Shown piece by piece: positions 45,377 to 57,468 of a stretch of 64,000 nt of DNA. Under the pieces are notes generated by a model. The model was not told the DNA's origin and made no database searches. It saw nothing but the letters and a program-made list of their open reading frames with translations. This DNA is from Globodera rostochiensis (taxonomy: Eukaryota; Nematoda; Chromadorea; Rhabditida; Heteroderidae): contig JAEVLN010000045.1 of the NCBI GenBank assembly GCA_018350325.1, forward strand, positions 193,050 to 257,049, given 5' to 3'. Position 1 is the stretch's first letter. Each line of letters begins with the position of its first letter. The translations under genes and the position numbers were made by a program.

Positions 45377-46563
45377 ATGATTGGAAACGCTAAGCTTTTC
45401 ACTTTTATTTTTATTTTGATTTCTAAAATTATTTTCGTTTGTTCGACACCCTACAAATGGGATTTGACCAACTCTGTCAAAAACGTCCAATTATTTGGAC
45501 AATTTATTGATGGAATGACAAAACTTATGACCAGGAAATACCCGGCCTTATCGATGATGAGAAGAGAAAATTGCTATTTTTTTTATACTATTTTTGTTAA
45601 ATATGCATCGGAACTTGCCAATTTTCGGATGACCAACAGCAATCCAGGAGACGCTTGCGCGAATTTGAAAGTCGGTTTTGGCGCCATTGCATTTCAAATT
45701 CCTTGTGGACGGTTTGCGTTATGACAATCAATGGAGCGGAATATTGCCAATGAATTCAACAAAAATATTTGTGCCCTGAGGAGCAATGCCCCGGCCAGTG
45801 GTCGACAACTTTTGATGCTGACCTTTTCATTTGCCGTGCGACTTCTATGTCTATTGAGTCAGTTTTTTTTTTCTCAAGCGTTTTAAAATGACTATTTTTA
45901 GATTTGGGCTTTTTCAAGCATTGTCGAATGGCAAATGGAAACTCTTTTGTCGGCTTATAGATTTTGTCGACAAAAAGTGACGTCAATGGGTAAGTATTAG
46001 AGCCCGGACTTGAGCTTTGGGCGAGACTCGAGACGAGATTCTCGAAAAAAATCTGGATCTCGAAAAACTCTCGAGTTTTATTCGAGACGAGATGTCGAGG
46101 ACGAGATTTTCAAGATCTCGAGACGAGATTCTCGTCTCGACCGGGCTCTAGTAAGTATTGTCATTAATTTTGACAACCTAATTGTTCAAAGAAACTTAGA
46201 ATATTTCCATTTAAAATTATTCAATGTTCGGCTGATATTTCCCATTGGTATTGGACTGAATCAGAATATACAGCAGAACACAAACAATACATTCGTATGA
46301 CATTATTCTCTAAAAATCTCATAACCAAATTTAATCTCATTTCGCCAATTGCAGAAAATTTCAAATTTGTGCTGAAGCTTTCCGACTTTTCATTGCCATC
46401 ATTTGAAGTGTACAAATTGCTCGAAACAATTATAATTGACGTGGAGACAATGGCAAGACATAAGCAATGTTCGAGCAGTTGAACAACAGCCGCCAGCACT
46501 TACACATTTGTGAAGCAGTACTTGTTGAAAAGCTTGGAAAAAAACTTTGAAGCACTTTTGTAA
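45377..46563 (+). pseudogene. Secreted-protein gene interrupted by in-frame TGA codons
   Basis: Not recognised. The ATG at 45377 begins a signal peptide (LFTFIFILISKIIFVCS) and a body (YKWDLTNSVKNVQLFGQFID) that stops at TGA 45722. The same frame stays open beyond the TGA (MERNIANEFNKNICALRSNA, then SGRQLLMLTFSFAVRLLC). A further exon lies at about 45901-45989. After an intron containing a MITE, an open exon from about 46195 reads ISHWYWTESEYTAEHKQYIR and stops at TGA 46480; beyond it the frame again stays open (FVKQYLLKSLEKNFEALL) to TAA 46563. Two premature TGAs suggest a decayed gene, wrong splicing by me, or base errors. Confidence 0.45.
45998..46150. mobile_element. MITE, hAT-like, inserted at a 5' splice site
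   Basis: A 153-bp element with ends TAGAGCCCGG and CCGGGCTCTA and an interior of CTCGAGACGAGA-type palindromes. A perfect 8-bp target duplication GTAAGTAT lies at 45990-45997 and 46151-46158. The duplicated bases are the splice donor itself. Confidence 0.85.
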
Positions 46564-46751
46564 TAGTCTGTTTTTGTTTCGCCTTTTATCCTTTTTTAAT
46601 TACTGATTTTTTGAACCAATTTCGGTCATTTTCATACGGAACCGGCGTACCAATTTTAAGAAATGGCTCACTAAAACAAATAGCTAAGAAATTTTAAACG
46701 GCAATTGCTTGGCCTTCAGTTATTCTATCCGGCGCCTTAGTTTACTTAAAG

Positions 46752-46953
46752 TAGGGTTGAGCGGAACCGGGACCAGTACTGAAATGTCTTTTCTGGGACT
46801 GAAATTTAGTCCCGGGTTTTTTCAAGCTCCAGTATAAATGTTCCCGGTTTTTTCCAAAAGTTTTTTTTTTTGTTCAGTAGTCCGGTTTTTTGACCGGGAC
46901 TAATTTAGTCCGGTCCCGGTTTTCCCCAAAAGTCCAGGTCCCGCTCAACCCTA
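46752..46953. mobile_element. MITE, hAT-like, 202 bp
   Basis: Ends TAGGGTTGAGCGG and CCGCTCAACCCTA are perfect inverted repeats, with an interior of GGGAC/GTCCC words. The flanks ACTTAAAG and CTTAAAAG fit one 8-bp duplication CTTAAAAG if one A of a homopolymer run is missing on the left. Confidence 0.75.
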
Positions 46954-47139
46954 CTTAAAAGTCGTGTTTTACATAATTTTCAAAAATTTCAAATGATTCA
47001 AATTTTATTTTCTATTGACAAATTTGTATTCAGCGCATCAGTAACATAGGTATTTCAGACAATTTTAGAATAAAAACATTAACATATAGTAGCGAATTTA
47101 ATTGTAAATACATAGGGTAAATATAATATTGAATAAAAA
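46954..47139. other. Spacer before the duplicated gene
   Basis: Short AT-rich upstream region with no repeat or motif I can support. Confidence 0.4.
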
Positions 47140-50100
47140 ATGCCTACAAAAACAGGGCCAACGTCAAATAAGAAATTGCTTCGCTACGAATTGCTCGATG
47201 TTGGTGCAGAATTGCATGCGCGTGTAGATTTCAACTATTACGAATTACGAGATGACTCTGGCGTTAAATGGGATGAGTACAAAATATTTATTACTTTAAC
47301 CTCGACATGAATAACAACAATACGGTAATGTCATTTTAAGATCAACATTTATCGACCATAATGGTAGATATTTTGAGTTTTTGAGTCATGAATTATATTT
47401 TAATTAAATTAAAAATAAATCATTCATCAACAAAATACAGAGGCAAAAGTATATAAAAATTATCAAAGTAAATTTGAATATTAATTTACATTTTTTATTA
47501 TTTTTTGTGAAAATATTAAAGCTTTAAATAGGTACGTAATTCGTCGAATTAGATAAATACTTATTTTGTATGATTTAGAATCGCGCACGTAAGCTCGAAT
47601 TGTTCGATGAACCGCTAACAAATTACACAATAGCCATTCAAATAGACGTCGATAAATGCAAAGGCGTGGTTTTTTTTAATTGAAATGTTTTAATTATTAA
47701 TTTATTCATCTTTTGTAAATATAATGAATAGGTATTTTATATTAATACTTTTTATTTTATATTATTAATAATTACGCTGATTAAGGAGTGACACAATTTG
47801 CTGAAGCATTGCGCAAAATTGTCGTTGGTATTGAAATGGATTCTGACAAAAATAACGATTATTTAAACACAAATGGACTGTTTATATCAAACGAATTTCA
47901 ATTTTTACTTCAAATTCTAAATTATAATCTGCGCGATAACGAAAATGTTGAAAAATTGAAACATTTGAAGAAAATTTTGTAATAGAAAAGGCATTTTCCG
48001 AAGACACATTAAACCAATTTTTTGGCGCTTTTGGATCAAATAATTGGGGAGGTACAGTTACTCAGAAGCATGCAATTTTAAATGGTGTTGGTGGGTGAAA
48101 CGTTGAAGAAAATATTCCAAAATTTGGTCAACTATTTTTTGCAGCGCTCCAAAAATATTCTGGCGAAGTGAAATATGATGAACAAAGACCAATTAATGTC
48201 ATTCCCCCCCAAAGTTGGCTGAACACTTTCTGCAACGAATTTATACGACGCTAACAGAAAGGTGAGAAATCATTTAATATTTAAAAAATTCTATATATAG
48301 ATAAGAAGTTTCTACCCCCAAAACTGATTTAAAAAAAATATATTTTTTTCAAAATAAGCGGCCTGATAAAATGTTCCTCTTCTCAAGTCCCATTATTTTG
48401 GTCTGCCATCACCGGGGAAATAGCATTTGAGAAAACCCGCAAAAAATGCTCTGTTTTGCCCCCCCAACTTTGCGGGGGAGACTTTAAATTAATTTCAAAA
48501 ACATTAAATAATAAGTACCGAAACTTTGGAAGGTGCAACTGGACACCCTGGGCTTTCCAATAAGCTATCAAGAGTCCGGATTGGGCAAGTCTAAATTAGA
48601 GATATTCTTCAAACAAAAAACAAATGATTCAGGGGTGTAACAATTATTTTTTCAATAATTAATATTAAACTATTAAAGACCAAATTTCCATTTAAATTTT
48701 TTTTAATTAAAAAAATAGCAAAAAATTTGACAACTTATAATATTTTGTTTCGAACTTTCTATCTCAAGCTCTAATGTTTGGATTAATTAGCATTAATTAA
48801 ATCATTTTGTTTAAATGAGTAAACTTTAAGAATGGAAAATTAAATTAATCTAATTAATTTTCAAGTAAATTGACGTCAATTTGCCAAAATTGGCGAGGAA
48901 TTGGACTTTGTCGAAACAATGCAAAATGTCGCGTCAACGGAGAAACTTGAATTTGTTAGACGAAAAAAAATAATTCCAATCGAAGTAAATACGCACTTTT
49001 TCAAATTGCTTTTTTCTTTGGCATTTCGTTTATCGTTACAAATTGAACGACCAGATTTGGCGGGAAAATATTTGAAGGCATTTGGAACCGCTTATAATTG
49101 CATTGAGCTTGATAACTGGATGAAAAAGCACAGGTGAATAAATGTTTTCTTCCGGGCCGTATTTTGGAGAAAATTATTTTCAAATAGTGACTTTTTTTGC
49201 TTTTAATAAGAATTTTTCAATCATTTTGTTTAGTTTCTTTCAATTTAAAATAAACATTTCACACGAAATTGTGGAAATTAATTTGCCAAATTGGAAATTG
49301 CCCGATTATATGCAAATAGAAAATATGAAGGAGTTACGGCAGCAAAAAGTCAAAAGTGAGTGATGATTAATAAAGACCGGCGAGATCGAGATCCCGACCG
49401 AGATTTCCGAGAGTCCAGGTCTCGAATCTCGGAAATTTATCGAAAACTCCCGAGACCTGGACTCTGGGAATTTCGAGACAATCTTGGTCTCGGCCCATCC
49501 CCAAATCTCGATCTCGGTCTCGGATTTTTCAAAATTCCGGTCTCTAATGATTATTTTTAAATTAAAGTAAGCAATTAAAAATAATCAATTTAAATTAATT
49601 TTAACAGGAAACTTCGACTTTTTGCTTTCATTGTCCAACTGCGCGCCAACATTCTACGAAATTTTAAAAGTGGCGAAAAAAACTTGGCGAAATTGAACTT
49701 CCAAAAGATGACGCCATTGGCGAACTGTACAATGATGACCATCAAATTGGCTGCTTTTATCGAATTCAAAAATAATTTTTGAAATTATGAAATATTTAAA
49801 ACCATTAAACAAACGTACTAAACAAATAAAATTAACCTTGAAAATGAATTTTGCTTTTTGGGGCATTTTGTTGAATTTTTATTGGAGGAAATGGCGACGG
49901 GGAACAAAATTGCAAAAATTGAATCAATTGAAGTTGCAATTGGCCATTTCATTTTGGTGAAAGAGGAATTGTGCAAAGAAAAGTCGTAAGTATAATCAAT
50001 TTTAATTCGGATTTTTGTTGCTATAAATTTTTAGAATAGAAAACGATGTCAAAAAATATTTTGATGAAAATTTGATAAATTTTGACAAGGCCATAAACTT

Positions 50101-50503
50101 AAACATCGACTTCAGCCCACACAACGGTTATACTAATCGAATAATTAAACAATGTTTTCAAAAAAAAATATTTTATCATAACAAAAGAAATAATAATTTG
50201 TTAAACTTATAATTTTGTCCAGAATTGCGACAAATTGTTCGTGAAATTGTTGAGGAAATTGAACAAATATTGAAAAATGACAATTGGAATTTTGCCCATT
50301 TAAATTTTACAAAAATTGTCGAATGGAATCTTTTGGAATACGACCTTCACAAAATTGGGAATGATCAGAAATGGGAGGAAATTGAGCATTTGCGCGGTGA
50401 ATCTCAGAAAGCGTACAGCAATTGGTATTCCGAGAAGAATGAGGAAGAGAAATTCAATTATAAAGAAATGAAAAAGCTAATCAAAGTTTTGCGGGGAATT
50501 TGA
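47140..50503 (+). CDS. Unidentified multi-exon gene, intact-length copy
   Basis: Not recognised. The ATG at 47140 begins MPTKTGPTSNKKLLRYELLD. Later pieces read RARKLELFDEPLTNYTIAIQ, VTQFAEALRKIVVGIEMDSD, IEKAFSEDTLNQFFGAFGSN, PKFGQLFFAALQKYSGEVKY, LDFVETMQNVASTEKLEFVR, INLPNWKLPDYMQIENMKEL, LSNCAPTFYEILKVAKK, NDVKKYFDENLINFDKAINL and IVREIVEEIEQILKNDNWNF, ending VLRGI. The protein is Lys/Glu/Asn-rich and helical, about 700 residues, with no signal peptide. The intron 47664-47785 needs a GC donor. Several single-base homopolymer errors (for example near 47288, 47980, 48178 and 48208) break the frame here but not in the second copy where it can be compared. From 48100 the gene lies in the duplicated unit. 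Confidence 0.6.
49371..49546. mobile_element. MITE, hAT-like, copy in unit 1
   Basis: A 176-bp element in an intron of the unidentified gene, with ends TAAAGACCGG and CCGGTCTCTA. The interior is of GAGATCGAGATCCCGACCGA style. The flanks ATGATTAA and ATGATTAT match in 7 of 8 bases. Confidence 0.7.
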
Positions 50504-53500
50504 TTATTATCAGGGTTGTTATTACCTTAAGTTTTTGAAAAGTAGGCCCAACACAAATTATTGCGAAATCGGACAAATGGCCATAGGGAAAAGGTCCAAC
50601 AAAAATCTGGGCCGATCAGTTAGTTCAGTGTCCACGGTTCAGTGCCAGCAAATTTTGAAAGATTATAACTTTTTTTAAACATAATCAATCAAACAAACAA
50701 TATGCCGTTTTAAAACTCTAATTGAGAAGAATCAATTAAGAAAAAAAGCCAACCGGTTCATTCGTTTTATTCATAGCTTTATGGAAATAACTTTTTTCAA
50801 GAATTCTTTAATAGCTTTGTCTTAACAATAGCTTTTGAAAACATAGAGCTTTTGAATGGCATCTTGTTTTTGATTTAGTTGAGTTTAAAAATACAAACGC
50901 TCTCGGTAAGCTGAACCTTTGATCAAGTGAAAGCTAATCGATTCGTTTTTTCACAAAAAAGTTATAGTTTAAAATGTGTGAAAATCGCCATTTTCATGCC
51001 AGTTTGGCGTGGTGATTTATAACTTCTTTGGCTTAAGTCGAATCGCCTAGCTCTTTTTTATTATAGCATATATAGACATGGTGCTTTTGAATTATATTAA
51101 GATTGTTTAATTTCAAAATATAGGTGTGTGAATAATGCTAAAATCTTTTTCACTTAAATAAATCGCAACATTTTCCCCCCGATTTGTTCAATCACCAAAA
51201 ATCCATCGATCATTATATGGCTGGCCAACTGTTAAGGCTAATTTTTGCCTCTCCGTTGGCTGTACTATTTTAGGACCAGTGCGACCCAACCCTCCGCACG
51301 GCTATTTTCTCGCGGTAAAACGATTCGGTCTAATCCAAGCCGAAAATTGAAAAGAATTTATAGTGAATAGCGCAATTATGTATTAGTGTTATTTATATTA
51401 ATTAGATTTTTATTATTTATTATTCATTATTTTAAAAATATCTTTACTGATATTTAAAATAAACAATAGAAAGAGTGGCACTCCCCGACCCCGCAAATTT
51501 GGCCATTTTCGGGAGTTTCCCAGATCCTCTGACTCCGAAAACCCCGACCCCGAACCCCATGTTATTAATATGCTATTTAAGTTAAATGCTAAAATTTGTA
51601 TTGTAATGATGATTATAATAAATACAACGTTTTAGTTTAATTCATTTTGAGTAATTCATTTCCAACAAAAACAACATTTTCAAAATCCAGCAAAAATTTT
51701 ACGTGTAAATTTAAAATTATTTGATACAAATTTTCTTTCTTTTTTTTCTATTCAAATCAATCCGCACAATTTCTCTCCACCCCCTCGTAAATTGCTCTAA
51801 TCACCACCACCAACACCACTATTTCAGCAGGGGGGACAGCTGTGTCTGTCTCTGGTGGGGGGGGGGGGATTTTTCTGGTCTCCCCCCAGGGGAAGGATGG
51901 ATTTATTGTGGTTGAATGAAAGCGAAGGATTATTTGGACTTTGGTGCAACAGCATTTTTGGGAGTCGGACTTGGCCAATGGCCTTCTGACCGACCAAACA
52001 TTGAGCCGCGAGTCTCTGTCTGAAATTTGCTGGCATTGTTGCGATTTCTAAGCACTTTCTCCGGACAAAAATGGCAAAAAAAAAAAACAATTACCTAAAC
52101 ACGTTGCTCTCTTTTTTAAGGAATTTTCTTATAATTTATTTTCAAATTATTTATACGCCCCATTAAAATATAGCTAGTGCCTATTTTGGCATTTTCAGAT
52201 TTTTAGTGCCTATTTGGCATTTTTTGGAATTTTTTAACGAAAAATGCTCCCTTAAAAATTAAATATTCTTGACTAAAAATATTCCGCTAAAATCCTTCAA
52301 AAAAAGGAAGAGGATTTTGACCTTTAATCCAGCTCTAATAATTATCCACTGGTATTTATTTGTTTACATTTTAAAATTAATCTAAACAATTGTTTCTAAA
52401 ACAATTATTTTCCAACACCTTCTATATATATATATCTTCAATAATTCAAATCCGAAATATATCCAAAACACAAAAAATCGCTCGCTTCTCCTTCAAAGAA
52501 TCATTTTTTATTTACGTGAGTGATCAATTGCTTTCCTCAGGCATATCATCTACAAATGCATCCCCTCGGGGGATGAATGAGTCAGCGAGAGCCTATCCCA
52601 TCCCCCCCCCCCCTCTGTTTCGCCTCAGTAGAGGCGGCGGTTTGATTTCTGTCTTGGCTCATCTCCGAAAGTCCTCTCCCAACAAAATCCATCCCATTCA
52701 TCTTCGGGGGGCCAACAGAAGGGGGGGGGGGGGGGCGGGGAGCCGCTTGCTTCAATCTGCCGGCCCAAAACGGCGCCCCAATGCCTCGGGCGAACAAATG
52801 TTTAGTTCCGGAGGCCCCAATCGGCTCATAATATTCACCACATCCATCGCTATGGATAAAGCAGAGCGTAGGCCCATGAAATCTGGGGCGATCCCCCCGC
52901 TCTTTTAAAGTGGCAGAGATCAACCAAAATGCTTGTTCCATCGGATGGCTTTCAATTTATATTCTCATTAAAAATTTGATGAAAAATCCATTGATTTCAT
53001 GTAAATAAAGATATACATATTTTGCACATTGTTTTAAAATTGAAACAAAGTCAATTTAATTTGCTATCCCAAACTAATTTATTCACCCTTTAAATGCATT
53101 TCTAAAAAAACAATTATTTTTAATACTTAAAATTAAAATACACATTTTCTGCTTTGAATCAATTTAATTTTGTATTACATTTGTTAAAAGCGGCAAAATA
53201 TCTTCCCGCCCACAGGTGTCCGTCCGTCCGTTCTTTCATTGTCCATTCCCCCATATCCCCAACAATATTTTCATTTTTGTGGCTTTAACTGCAGGTGCAA
53301 AAAACACCAATATTCCTCACAATTTGTTCAAAAAACAACTGAATGTGCGTAAAAATTTTGAATAATTTTTAACAAATTCTGCTTAATTAATTTAATAAAA
53401 ACTCAAAAAATGTTTATAAATTTGCATTATTTAGTTAAAAATTTTATTTGCCTTTTATAGAATCATAAATTAAATGATTTATTCCAAGATCAATTCCTTA

Positions 53501-53620
53501 AACTAATTGTAAAAGTTAACTAATTTTATAGCCTTAATATTCATTTTAAGTAGACTTTAGCTCATAATTCGGGCCAAAAGGCTTAAATTCCTGCCGATCG
53601 GTCTTTGGTGATCAGTCGCC
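50504..53620. other. Non-coding stretch of unit 1
   Basis: Between the unidentified gene and the first collagen copy. It contains long G or C runs (about 51857, 52604 and 52722), a TA microsatellite at about 52422, and a GC-richer island at 52560-52910. That island is open on both strands, but neither frame has a domain or splice context. The collagen promoter and 5' UTR are expected at the right end. No gene called. Confidence 0.55.
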
Positions 53621-54942
53621 ATGACGAGCGGCGACAGATATTCGGCAGCTATGGCACAAATACAAGCCCTTGCAAAACCTCAGCAAAGGCAACAACAAAA
53701 TGTGTTCAAGCAGTTGCTGCAAGTGTCGTTCAGTCTGCCATTTTGGTAAACAAAAAATTTCAAATTTAAATTATTAAAGAAAATTAAAAACATTTTTATA
53801 TTCAACAAATAAAATAAATTTTAATTATTTGGCTAATCAAACCCTTATTTACACTTAATTATTCTGAAACTTAAGCAATCTTTTTAGTCAATTGCTTCTT
53901 TTTACTGCGATCCTTTTCGTTGTCGGAACAACTTTAGTTGAAACGGTTTGAGCAAAAAATAAAATTTAATTTCTCAATTTTTTGTTCAGCAATCAGCTTG
54001 CCGCGATTGTACACAACGAGGCTGCTTTTGCATTGGCGAAAAAGGCACATTAGAATTGAACTATTAAAATAAATAATAATTTCAAAATTTCAGGCTCATT
54101 GGGGCCACCTGGACCTCAGGGTCCTCCAGGGCTGGGCGGCACACGCGGATTTCCTGGACCTGAAGGGCTTCAAGGACCCAAAGGCCAAAAAGTTAGGGTT
54201 TTGTGTTGTAGTTTTTTGGCAATTTTAATTTCAGGGTGCATACGGTCCGCCTGGACCTCTGGGAGTGAAAGGTGATCGAGGGCCTGTGGGAACACCTGGC
54301 TTTCCGGGCAATGATGGCAATCCTGGACATGTAAAAACAAGATCTATAATAATATTTAATTAATTTTTTTGGATATTTTATTTTAAAGTATATTTGTCAT
54401 AATTTATTTTAATATCTTTTTTATTTATTTTTTATTAGCCCGGCGAGACTGGACCTCTTGGACTTCCGGGCTGGGACGGATGCAATGGCACTGACGGATT
54501 CGCCGGCTTGCCCGGACTGCCCGGACCCCCTGGACTTCCCGGCTTTCCCGGCCAACTGGGCATGAATGGGCTGAAAGGTGAACCTGCAATTGGGTTTGCC
54601 GGAGCACCCGGGGAAAAGGTCAGCTTTTTTTTGAATTTATAAAAATTCTGTTTATGACATTTTAAAATGCTTAACGTGAATTTTTAAAAAAAACTAGCAA
54701 TTTTTCAGGGAGACAGCGGTACACCTGGAATTCCTGGGTTTCCTGGCCCGCCCGGCCGCGACGGCTTCCCTGGACTGAAAGGTGATAGAGGAGACAATGG
54801 GCTACCGGTAATTTTTTTTCTTCTGAGAAACGTTAATTAAATTAAGACAAATTTAAATTTTCAGGGACCTCGAGGACCACCTGGCGAGCCTGGATTGCCT
54901 GGAAACCCTGGCATTGGCAGCATAGGCCCTAAAGGAGATCCG
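53621..54942 (+). pseudogene. Type IV collagen, 5' exons only (duplicate copy)
   Basis: Same start and exons as the complete copy at 60591: ATG, a signal-anchor exon (QLLLFTAILFVVGTTLVE), a Cys-rich 7S-type piece (SACRDCTQRGCFCIGEKG) and Gly-X-Y exons up to IGSIGPKGDP. It then reaches a donor at 54943. The next collagen exon is absent, because the duplication joins this intron to the middle of the unidentified gene at 55067/55068. If transcribed it could give only a truncated N-terminal fragment. Probably non-functional, but it keeps the presumed promoter. Confidence 0.8.
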
Positions 54943-55067
54943 GTAATTTTTTTTTGCCAAAGATTTGCTCAATATTATATATTTAAAAGTTTAGATAATA
55001 ACAATCTTTATCTATTATTTAACAATCTTTTAAAATTCTGTAATATTTTTTTTTGTTAATTATAAAC

Positions 55068-57468
55068 ACGTTGAAGAAAATATTCCAAAATTTGGTCAAC
55101 TATTTTTTGCAGCGCTCCAAAAATATTCTGGCGAAGTGAAATATGATGAAAAAGACCAATTAATGTCATTCCCCCCAAAGTTGGCTGAACACTTTCTGCA
55201 ACGAATTTATACGACGCTAACAGAAAGGTGAGAAAATCATTTAATAATTTAAAAAATTCTATATATAGATAAGAAGTTTCTACCCCCAAAACTGATTTAA
55301 AAAAAATAATATTTTTTTCAAAATAAGCGGCTGATAAAAATGTTCCTTTCTCAAGTCCCATTATTTTGGTCTGCCATCACCGGGAAAATAGCATTTGAGA
55401 AAACCCGCAAAAAATGCTCTGTTTTGCCCCCAACTTTGCGGGGAGACTTTAAATTAATTTCAAAAAACATTAAATAATAAGTACCGAAACTTTGGAAGGT
55501 GCAACTGGACACCCTGGGCTTTCCAATAAGCTATCAAGAGTCCGGATTGGGCAAGTCTAAAATTAGAGATATTCTTCAAACAAAAAACAAATGATTCAGG
55601 GGTGTAACAATTATTTTTTCAATAATTAATATTAAACTATTAAAGACCAAATTTCCATTTAAATTTTTTTTAATTAAAAAAATAGCAAAAAATTTGACAA
55701 CTTATAATATTTTGTTTCGAACTTTCTATCTCAAGCTCTAATGTTTGGATTAATTAGCATTAATTAAATCATTTTGTTTAAATGAGTAAACTTTAAGAAT
55801 GGAAAATTAAATTAATCTAATTAATTTTCAAGTAAATTGACGTCAATTTGCCAAATTGGCGAGGAATTGGACTTTGTCGAAACAATGCAAAATGTCGCGT
55901 CAACGGAGAAACTTGAATTTGTTAGACGAAAAAAAATAATTCCAATCGAAGTAAATACGCACTTTTTCAAATTGCTTTTTTCTTTGGCATTTCGTTTATC
56001 GTTACAAATTGAACGACCAGATTTGGCGGGAAAATATTTGAAGGCATTTGGAACCGCTTATAATTGCATTGAGCTTGATAACTGGATGAAAAAGCACAGG
56101 TGAATAAATGTTTCTTCCGGGCCGTATTTTGGAGAAAATTATTTTCAAATAGTGACTTTTTTTGCTTTTAATAAGAATTTTTCAATCATTTTGTTTAGTT
56201 TCTTTCAATTTAAAATAAACATTTCACACGAAATTGTGGAAATTAATTTGCCAAATTGGAAATTGCCCGATTATATGCAAATAGAAAATATGAAGGAGTT
56301 ACGGCAGCAAAAAGTCAAAAGTGAGTGATGATTAATAAAGACCGGCGAGATCGAGATCCCGACCGAGATTTTCCGAGAGTCCAGGTCTCGAATCTCGGAA
56401 ATTTATCGAAAACTCCGAGACCTGGACTCTGGGAATTTCGAGACAATCTTGGTCTCGGCCCATCCCCAAATCTCGATCTCGGTCTCGGATTTTTCAAAAT
56501 TCCGGTCTCTAATGATTATTTTTAAATTAAAGTAAGCAATTAAAAATAATCAATTTAAATTAATTTTAACAGGAAACTTCGACTTTTTGCTTTCATTGTC
56601 CAACTGCGCGCCAACATTCTACGAAATTTTAAAAGTGGCGAAAAAACTTGGCGAAATTGAACTTCCAAAAGATGACGCCATTGGCGAACTGTACAATGAT
56701 GACCATCAAAATTGGCTGCTTTTATCGAATTCAAAAATAATTTTTGAAATTATGAAATATTTAAAACCATTAAACAAACGTACTAACAAATAAAAATTAA
56801 CCTTGAAAATGAATTTTGCTTTTTGGGGCATTTTGTTGAATTTTTATTGGAGGAAATGGCGACGGGGAACAAAATTGCAAAAATTGAATCAATTGAAGTT
56901 GCAATTGGCCATTTCATTTTGGTGAAAGAGGAATTGTGCAAAGAAAAGTCGTAAGTATAATCAATTTTAATTCGGATTTTTGTTGCTATAAATTTTTAGA
57001 ATAGAAAACGATGTCAAAAAATATTTTGATGAAAATTTGATAAATTTTGACAAGGCCATAAACTTAAACATCGACTTCAGCCCACACAACGGTTATACTA
57101 ATCGAATAATTAAACAATGTTTTCAAAAAAAAATATTTTATCATAACAAAAGAAATAATAATTTGTTAAACTTATAATTTTGTCCAGAATTGCGACAAAT
57201 TGTTCGTGAAATTGTTGAGGAAATTGAACAAATATTGAAAAATGACAATTGGAATTTTGCCCATTTAAATTTTACAAAAATTGTCGAATGGAATCTTTTG
57301 GAATACGACCTTCACAAAATTGGGAATGATCAGAAATGGGAGGAAATTGAGCATTTGCGCGGTGAATCTCAGAAAGCGTACAGCAATTGGTATTCCGAGA
57401 AGAATGAGGAAGAGAAATTCAATTATAAAGAAATGAAAAAGCTAATCAAAGTTTTGCGGGGAATTTGA
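55068..57468 (+). pseudogene. Unidentified gene, 5'-truncated duplicate
   Basis: Matches 48100-50503 exon for exon but lacks the ATG, the first exons and any promoter of its own. Several exons read more cleanly here than in unit 1, for example KYDEKDQLMSFPPKLAEHFL near 55140-55200 and LGEIELPKDDAIGELYNDDH near 56650-56700. This makes it useful for correcting the first copy. It lies downstream of the truncated collagen copy on the same strand, so read-through transcription is possible; I do not see an in-frame fusion. Confidence 0.8.
56336..56511. mobile_element. MITE, hAT-like, copy in unit 2
   Basis: Duplicate of the element at 49371-49546, same length and flanks, carried along with the tandem duplication rather than inserted separately. 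Confidence 0.7.

Larger units (their letters stand above)
48100..55067 (+). repeat. Tandem duplication unit 1 (about 6.97 kb)
   Basis: Direct repeat of 55068-62040, head to tail with no spacer. It starts at ACGTTGAAGAAAATATTCC inside the unidentified gene and ends at TTGTTAATTATAAAC in a collagen intron. It holds the 3' two-thirds of that gene, a 3.1-kb non-coding stretch and the first collagen exons. Differences from unit 2 are almost all homopolymer-length changes. Confidence 0.95.

Noticed and set aside
52390..52941. Overlapping frames of 172 and 119 codons on opposite strands, repeated at 59563-59925
   Set aside because: Driven by GC-rich and homopolymer sequence. Frame lengths change between the two copies by single-base indels, unlike a protein under selection.
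54425..54607. Minus-strand frames over collagen exons
   Set aside because: Shadows of Gly-X-Y coding; the plus strand has an uninterrupted collagen repeat.
55068..55450. In-frame fusion of the truncated collagen copy to the downstream gene fragment
   Set aside because: The first usable acceptor after the junction (TTTTTTGCAG at about 55112) puts the fragment out of phase with the collagen donor, so a functional fusion is not supported.
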